NCBI GenBank assembly: GCA_004352715.1
Contig: SCFE01000033.1
Location: forward strand, 456,813-520,812
DNA length: 64,000 bases
Reading direction: 5' to 3'
From: Hofstenia miamia
Lineage: Eukaryota; Xenacoelomorpha; Acoela
A model generated the notes under the pieces. It did not search any database and had not been told where the DNA came from. It saw only the letters and a program-made list of their open reading frames with translations. The position numbers and the translations under genes are program-made. Shown here piece after piece: positions 57,801-64,000 of the stretch. How positions within the stretch are numbered: position 1 is the stretch's first letter; the number at the start of each line of letters is the position of its first letter.

Positions 57801-59481
57801 TTGGAAGTTTTGCTGATTTAATAATTTTACAGTTAGATAAATTTGTAATTATTTTTATATCACGATTCCAAATGAGTTTGTGATTAAAACTAACTGAATT
57901 TCATGCTGACAAATTCAATTAACATTATAAATGTCTTTATATCCAAAATCTTTATCTACTTTATTATTTTCATTCTTTCCACTATCTTCCTCTTGCAGGC
58001 TCTAAATAAGTCTACATAATACACCATTTCATTCCTTCTTAAATATGTTGAATAAAATATACAAATACACCTCCTATTAAATAAAGTTTTTGTGTTGATT
58101 TTTTGTACAAATATATTTCACAATACTATTTCATCTGCTTTACAATGCATCTCTGCAATCAAATACAAGCATTAATTAATTTTATAAATATCTATTTTCT
58201 GCATGTACAGTGTCATCACACATTTATTTAATCACAGGTTGTGTAAATTTAAAAAAAATATCCATTAAAATTTGTGGTTTTAATATGTAATCTTATAGTT
58301 TTCATCATATTTTTTTCCGATGTTCTGGAATGAACTTTCACATTGGAATTAGGAACCTTGAGTGCCAACTTCAAAGTGGGCACGATATTAATGTAAATTG
58401 GTAATGTTTGACATTCGACGGTTTTTGCTTTGAGAAAGTAATGTTTAATTTATTTTTATAAATTATTAATATGTCTATTTTTCACCTTAAAGATGCATTC
58501 AATTTAATTTCTTTTCTGACTTGGCATGGTTTTTAAACGCTGTTAATTCTTTCCTTCACGTAAGAAATGTTTATAATTTTTCGATATACACTGAAATGCA
58601 GCTGTAACTGCCCCTCCTAAACTTTCATTCCTAGTATATATTTTGCCAAATTGCATTTTAATTTAGAATACATCTCTTACTTCATAATTTGATTGTCGAG
58701 CTACTCAATTTCTAGATTGAATTATTTTGAAATTAGGAATTGTAATCCCAGTTTCGATGGTTGGATGTACGAGGCATGATTTCTTGTTTTAAAATTTGTT
58801 AGAGTAGAATTCCAGGCATTATAAAGGATGTTGATCCGAGCATTACAATTTTTTCCTTATTTCAATCATTAATAATTTACTTATACAACATCAAGAAGTA
58901 GTTTATATCGATTAAATAATTTGCGGATACCATAGATTTTCGAAGGGCGAATTTAAATTTTGGTATTTCCTAGAAATTCTAATTGCGAGAAAATTTTTCA
59001 AGTTAACCTCTTCATGAACTTGTTCTAGCACTGAAACACCAGGATGATTCAATTTTTGAAAATTGGGGGTGTTGTGTGGAGTACTTAATAATATCATATA
59101 TAAAGGCAATATTTTGGGAGTTAGCTGTAGCTTTTCAAACAAAAAATGTAAACACTACATCGAAGTTTAAATGCTGTTTGCTATGGGCAGTTTCCGGAAA
59201 TCAAGAGCTCGTTCATCCTTGGAGAAATTTCTTATTACGAGATTTCTCATGCTTAACAGCTGGAGTGGGCGTTTAAAGTTTGCATATTAAAAGCACAAAA
59301 TAAATAACTTGATGTTTAAAAGGCAGTTGGTAAATAATTTGTAAGAGTTTTGCAAATATTTGTTCATTTTAAAATTGATTACGTGCTTTAGGAAAAGTTT
59401 TTAAATTTTTCTCATTTTGTTTGTAATAGAAAAACTTGGAATGCATGTCCAACGTACAATTATTCATAATTTCACCATGGT

Positions 59482-59716
59482 CGTGGTCGAACGCTTATGT
59501 CATTAAGAATAAGGTTTTGTTAAGACAGCCTAATTTATAATCGATACTACGCTTGCTATCGTCTAAAAAAACTCTTTTTTGGAAAACTNNNNNNNNNNNN
59601 NNNNNNNNNCGTGGTCGAACGCTTATGTCATTAAGAATAAGGTTTTGTTAAGACAGCCTAATTTATAATCGATACTACGCTTGCTATCGTCTAAAAAAAC
59701 TCTTTTTTGGAAAACT
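59482..59716. repeat. 107-bp duplicated flanks around a 21-n gap, artefact
   Basis: 59482-59588 and 59610-59716 are the same 107 bases (starting CGTGGTCGAACGC, ending TTTTGGAAAACT) on the two sides of the n run. The gap is almost certainly an unmerged overlap. Confidence 0.9.
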
Positions 59717-62031
59717 GAAATATTATTCAAAGCGCGGGTCTATTGCCAGTTTTAAATGTTGACTCATTCTTTGCTAGCCTCAAATTTTAGTTAAATGACC
59801 ACTTCTTCACTTCATCTGAAAAGTTTGGCATGTCGTCAATTGGTAGCTTAAAGACATTTTCTATTATTAGTTGTCAATCTCTTTTAATTGACAATAACAT
59901 TTATCTATAAACCATTTTGCGAATTCCCTGATAAAGTTTATGAATCTGTCTCGTACTATGTAATCAAAATGATCTTATTTTCTACAGTTTCATTAACTCT
60001 TCCTGTAGCTGATTAAGTATTCATAAAATTCTGTTCTATGAAGGCATGGTGTTAAGTGTGTTTGCCTTTTCAACACACTGTCTGTCTTTTAAACTCTTAT
60101 CTTGTCTAAAGTGTGATTTCGTTCGTGCGATCAATCTACTTTCCAAAACTGCTCCAGTTCTTAATAAGTTTATATTACTTATAACTATTGCTAGTTGCTT
60201 TATCATATAAATTATTTTATCTTTAATGTATCTATTGTGAAGTGTTTGCTGTACATTCTGTTCCAATTAATTGAATTGTACGGTTTAGTCCTTTTCATTC
60301 CTGGAAGTGGTTCAAAGATATTTTTATGTCGACCTGCTTTAATTTGCAGGTCAACTAAAGTTCAAACAGCACACAAGAAAACTTTCAAATTGCCTGCTAC
60401 ATTGATAGAATTTTTTCAAATCAGCCCTTCCAGCTCTGGTTTAGGTCTTTTAATTAAAATTAAATTTTAGCAAACTAATGTAGCTGTTATTGTACATTCC
60501 TGATGTCAAATAATTGATTGCATAGATTCTGCAAATTTTAAATGGCTGACTGTGTGACCAATCTTGAAAATTTGGGATTCATGAAAAATCTCGATATTTT
60601 GATAACATATAGTATGCAATAATATAGAAGACACAGTTAGAAATTTGAAATGTTCTACAAGTGTATAAATGTTCAAGTCAAAACTTGACTGTGTTTTTGT
60701 ATCTCCAATTAACTATTGCATACAGCAATAGTGCATTAATTTGATGGTTACGTTTTCCATCCTTTGCAGTGAACATTAATTATACGCTACAATTGATTGC
60801 ATTTTCATTTTGTTTTTAATGGCACTTAAGGCATAATATTGATTGTGAAATGTGGAGTTTCAAAGTTTTTTTGATAATTAGTAAGCGATAAATGCTTTTA
60901 GAAAGGTTATCTCCAAGTCGCTTAAAATATACATTAGTACACCATCGCATTACGTTATTTTCCAAGAACTTATGAAGAGTTACCATGTTTGAGTCCTAGA
61001 CTATTTAAAATGCACTTTTAAAAACTGTTTTTTTTAACCATGTTTTTAATTTAAAATTACACTCATTACCTCGCCATGTAGATATTATTTTTCCATTGTC
61101 TGTATGTAATTATAAATTTTCAAGCCACGTTTTTGGTTAAGGAAGCTCTCATTAAACTCCAGACTGGCATCCACTAGTACATATACATATGTATGCGATA
61201 ATTTAGACTGTCTTTATATAGTTAATTTGAGTCATTGTTATTGACAGAATTTGCAAGTGTGTTCAACCATATGCTTACATTTGGTAAACACCGTCCATAA
61301 AAAGTTAGTAGTAAAGTTCGAATTTTATTCCAAAGTGCACAATAATTTGAGTAGGAGATTAATTCTATTCTCCAATTGGGTGGAGTAACTGGAAGAATTT
61401 TAGTAGAATTCTGAATATTTTAATGTCATTCTACGTTGACGATCTATATTCGTAGATTAGCTCACCATTTTTATGCGTTTTAATATTTCGTTAACAATGA
61501 ATTTTTTCTCACGTTGTGACAATGGTTTCTGCATAATACGCTTCGAAATTACATTAATTCTCATATCCCGTCACGGAGATTTTATCCAACACATTTCTCT
61601 ATTTAGTAGAATTTTTCAAATATATTTAAATGTGAATTCCCACATGCCATCAGTTTAAAATTTTCTCTCTGCTACATCAAACGCAATCAAAGTTTCTTTA
61701 AAATTATTATATGTAATGAAGACATTGTTGCATATCAAAAACGCGGGATTTATTTATTTCTTTAAATTTGTACCTTAGATTCCTTGACTTTTTCTTTTTA
61801 CAAAATCCATTTTTGAGAGTATACATGATGTATATGTACACTCGTGGTGTAAAGACTTCATGGCAATGCAATGCACTTCAATTAAATTCATTGTCAACTC
61901 AAGTGACATGGTAATTGTGACAAAATTCGTCATTGTCAATGTCCACCGGAGTGAATATTGTTTCTAAATGAGGTCTCTTGTAGTGTGATAAGATTCTAAA
62001 AAAATGTTTTTCATATTGTGAACACCAATAC

Positions 62032-62066
<35 letters not shown>

Positions 62067-62766
62067 AATTTATTGTAATAACTTTAATAACCGTTGGTAA
62101 TAAGCTTTGGCTATATTAAGAAGTTTAATACTTGCTTGTCCGTTTTTTCATCAAATCATAAATTGGGGTGGGGCTTTTACATATTAAATGCTTTTTTGTA
62201 ACACCCAGCATTCTGTAAATTTCTTGTTTTGTTTCTTGCACACCACGATTCGTTTGCTCATTCTAGTGTCGGCTTTGGTTTTTGATTATTCGTGAGAAGT
62301 GTTTGATGTGGCTATACTTAATTTAATAGCTACTACATAAGGAGTTGTTACTCTCCGGTGAAAAGAATTTAACTAGTCGTTGTTGAATCCGTGGGGTATT
62401 TCATGGAATTGTGTGATGATGATTTTGTGCTAAACAGTCACCTACAGCCAATGTTTGCTGTTAGTAGCGCGTTAACAAAAGTTCTTTTAACTGCAAACAA
62501 AGAAATCATTTTATTGCAACACAATAGGGAAAATCGATTCATTTGGAAAGCAACGGACTGTATTTCCTTCTATATAGGTTAACAGGGAATGCATTGTACA
62601 GCTAGTTTCAACAAATCTTACAACAGTTTTTGTCACCTACAATTAGACTTTATTCCCAATCAACTCTTGTCACATCTATGCTGTTTAAATTGGAAATGTA
62701 TTCAAATGTTTTTCCATAAAAATACCAAAACCATTGATTCCTGACCTGAAATCTGTGTTAAGGAGG
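59717..62766. other. AT-rich non-coding DNA
   Basis: No gene recognised. A small perfect hairpin, GACCTGC / GCAGGTC with a 7-base loop, lies at about 60331-60352, and a TA microsatellite at 62036-62063. Confidence 0.5.
62036..62063. repeat. (TA)n microsatellite
   Basis: Perfect alternating run. Confidence 0.95.
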
Positions 62767-62998
62767 CAGTGGCGCGTTTAGGGGGGGGGCAACTGGGAAC
62801 CCTTAAGAAAAATGTTCTCTTTTCCTCAAAATTGAAAATAGTTCATGTTAATTCAAGATGTTATCAATCGATTTGCTGCTAAAACGACGATTGCATTTTG
62901 TTTAAGCTTATTTTTGTCCAAAAAACTTTTCTTCCAATTTTTTTTCTGTAAAAAGAGGTGTCACCCCCCCCGTTTTAAAAATCCTAAACGCGCCACTG
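62767..62998. mobile_element. hAT-type MITE, complete, with 8-bp target duplication
   Basis: A 232-bp element with perfect 16-bp terminal inverted repeats (CAGTGGCGCGTTTAGG at the left, its reverse complement at the right), each followed inward by a G or C homopolymer. It is flanked on both sides by the identical 8-mer TAAGGAGG (62759-62766 and 62999-63006). CAG-type ends and 8-bp duplications are characteristic of hAT elements. No coding capacity, so it depended on a transposase encoded elsewhere. Confidence 0.92.
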
Positions 62999-63006
62999 TA
63001 AGGAGG

Positions 63007-64000
63007 TATATTTATTAAGTTTTGCAAAAAACCTGAAAAATGCGAAAAGGTTCTAACTATAATAAATCCTTAAAAGTTATTGATAATAAATATTTATTTC
63101 CGGTAGATTGAAGTTTCTAGATTTGTTACAACTTTGAGACGATTTCCTAAATAACTTTTCACCTACCTTACAATCATTACGAAAAAATTACATTGATATC
63201 CACATGATTTTCATATCATTTTGGTTTCAATTTGAAACTATCACATATAAACAATACAATAGACAGTTAACGGTCAATTCATGGGCTTGTTTTGACGTGA
63301 TGGCATTGCCGTATGAATCAAGGTCAATCGGGTCCAGCCCTACTGTTTTATCATACTATGAGAATCTAGCAAAATGTATTTTTTCTGTGATTAACAAAAT
63401 GTATGCAGCATGACTCTGAATTTTACAAATTCGGTGGAATGTAGTGAGTTATTTTTGCCTAAGGTTTAAGGCAATTATTGAATGGGTGTTTTTAGCGCGG
63501 TAATATTCCATTGTAATTATTCTGTAAATCTTAGTACCGTTTGGAAGGGAGAAAAGCGTCTAGTGAATGAATTTTGTATGAATTTTCATATTAATTTAAT
63601 GCCGAAAATGTCCGAAATAGTCGTGCTAATTTATGCACGATAAGTGGTAGTTTTCTGATGACGGAAATGTTTTATTGCACTACCGGCTTCATTAATTTTT
63701 TATTCCTGCAAAATGAGTTCTCTTAATTAAATGAGAGAATTCAAATAAAAACTTTTATTTATTACTTTATATTGCCACTCAATAAGTCTGCCCATTTTCA
63801 ATTTTTCCCCTGTTGAAAATGATGTTAGCTTTTGTAAAATCTCTTAATTTCATTTAAGCGATTTATGTCACCTTTAACTTTTTATTCGTTGAATTAAAAA
63901 AATCATTTTTTAAATAGGAATTTTTAAATGTACTAGAATATCTTACAGAAAAGTGAATAATTTTCTAACAATTATCCAGTCATTTTAGGAAACTTGGCAA
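63007..64000. other. AT-rich non-coding DNA to window end
   Basis: No gene recognised; the frame at 63204-63413 has no family resemblance. Confidence 0.5.

Larger units (their letters stand above)
53074..59481. other. AT-rich non-coding DNA
   Basis: 6.4 kb without a recognisable gene. Short frames (54109-54450 -, 55569-55793 +, 56916-57227 +) have no family resemblance. It contains TA microsatellites at 53768-53791 and 54844-54877. Confidence 0.5.

Noticed and set aside
60331-60352. GACCTGC/GCAGGTC hairpin as a terminator or RNA element
   Set aside because: A 7-bp stem in AT-rich animal DNA is expected by chance; no supporting context.

Overview
The window looks like nuclear DNA from an invertebrate animal. 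It is very AT-rich, full of TA microsatellites and scaffold gaps, and holds one spliced gene with GT..AG introns of 0.9-4.5 kb among fragments of gypsy-type LTR, CR1/L2-like non-LTR, piggyBac and hAT transposable elements. I cannot name the species. No rRNA, tRNA or CRISPR was found.

Layout: 1-8.5 kb is mostly non-coding and contains a duplicated assembly block and an endonuclease fragment of a non-LTR retrotransposon. From 8.58 to 16.26 kb lies the only apparently intact cellular gene, a four-exon class A (rhodopsin-family) GPCR of 366 residues on the + strand. An antisense non-LTR reverse transcriptase remnant (16.9-18.0 kb) and a hAT-like terminus (19.86 kb) follow. From 20.1 to 36.6 kb there are three stacked, broken copies of one gypsy-type retroelement (A, B, C). 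Their combined order is gag (CCHC knuckle), aspartic protease, spacer, reverse transcriptase, RNase H, integrase with a GPF/Y-like tail, a linker with repeated R-F-K-G boxes, then a large downstream ORF (called ORF3 here, about 1,000 residues) that I cannot assign to any family. A strongly diverged ORF3 homologue sits alone at 38.2-41.3 kb. Then come an antisense coiled-coil remnant, an element with inverted arrays of a 16-bp repeat (44.6-45.5 kb), piggyBac pieces (46.1-48.2 kb), mostly empty AT-rich DNA, and a clean hAT-type MITE with an 8-bp target duplication (62.77-63.0 kb).

Two large-scale signals stand out. First, CG dinucleotides are almost absent from 20.04 to 26.48 kb (I see one) and rare from 38.2 to 44.6 kb, while flanks and the younger copy B have them. 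Decay of CGA arginine codons to TGA or CAA in the repeated R-F-K-G boxes fits methylation-driven CpG loss. Second, several features are assembly artefacts: single-n joins with duplicated flanks (4985, 5374, 18616, 34409, 46691), a 21-n gap with identical 107-bp flanks (59589), and an exact Tn5 mosaic-end adapter at 53055. All retroelement genes here are broken by stops, frameshifts or deletions. They are described as found and not reconstructed.
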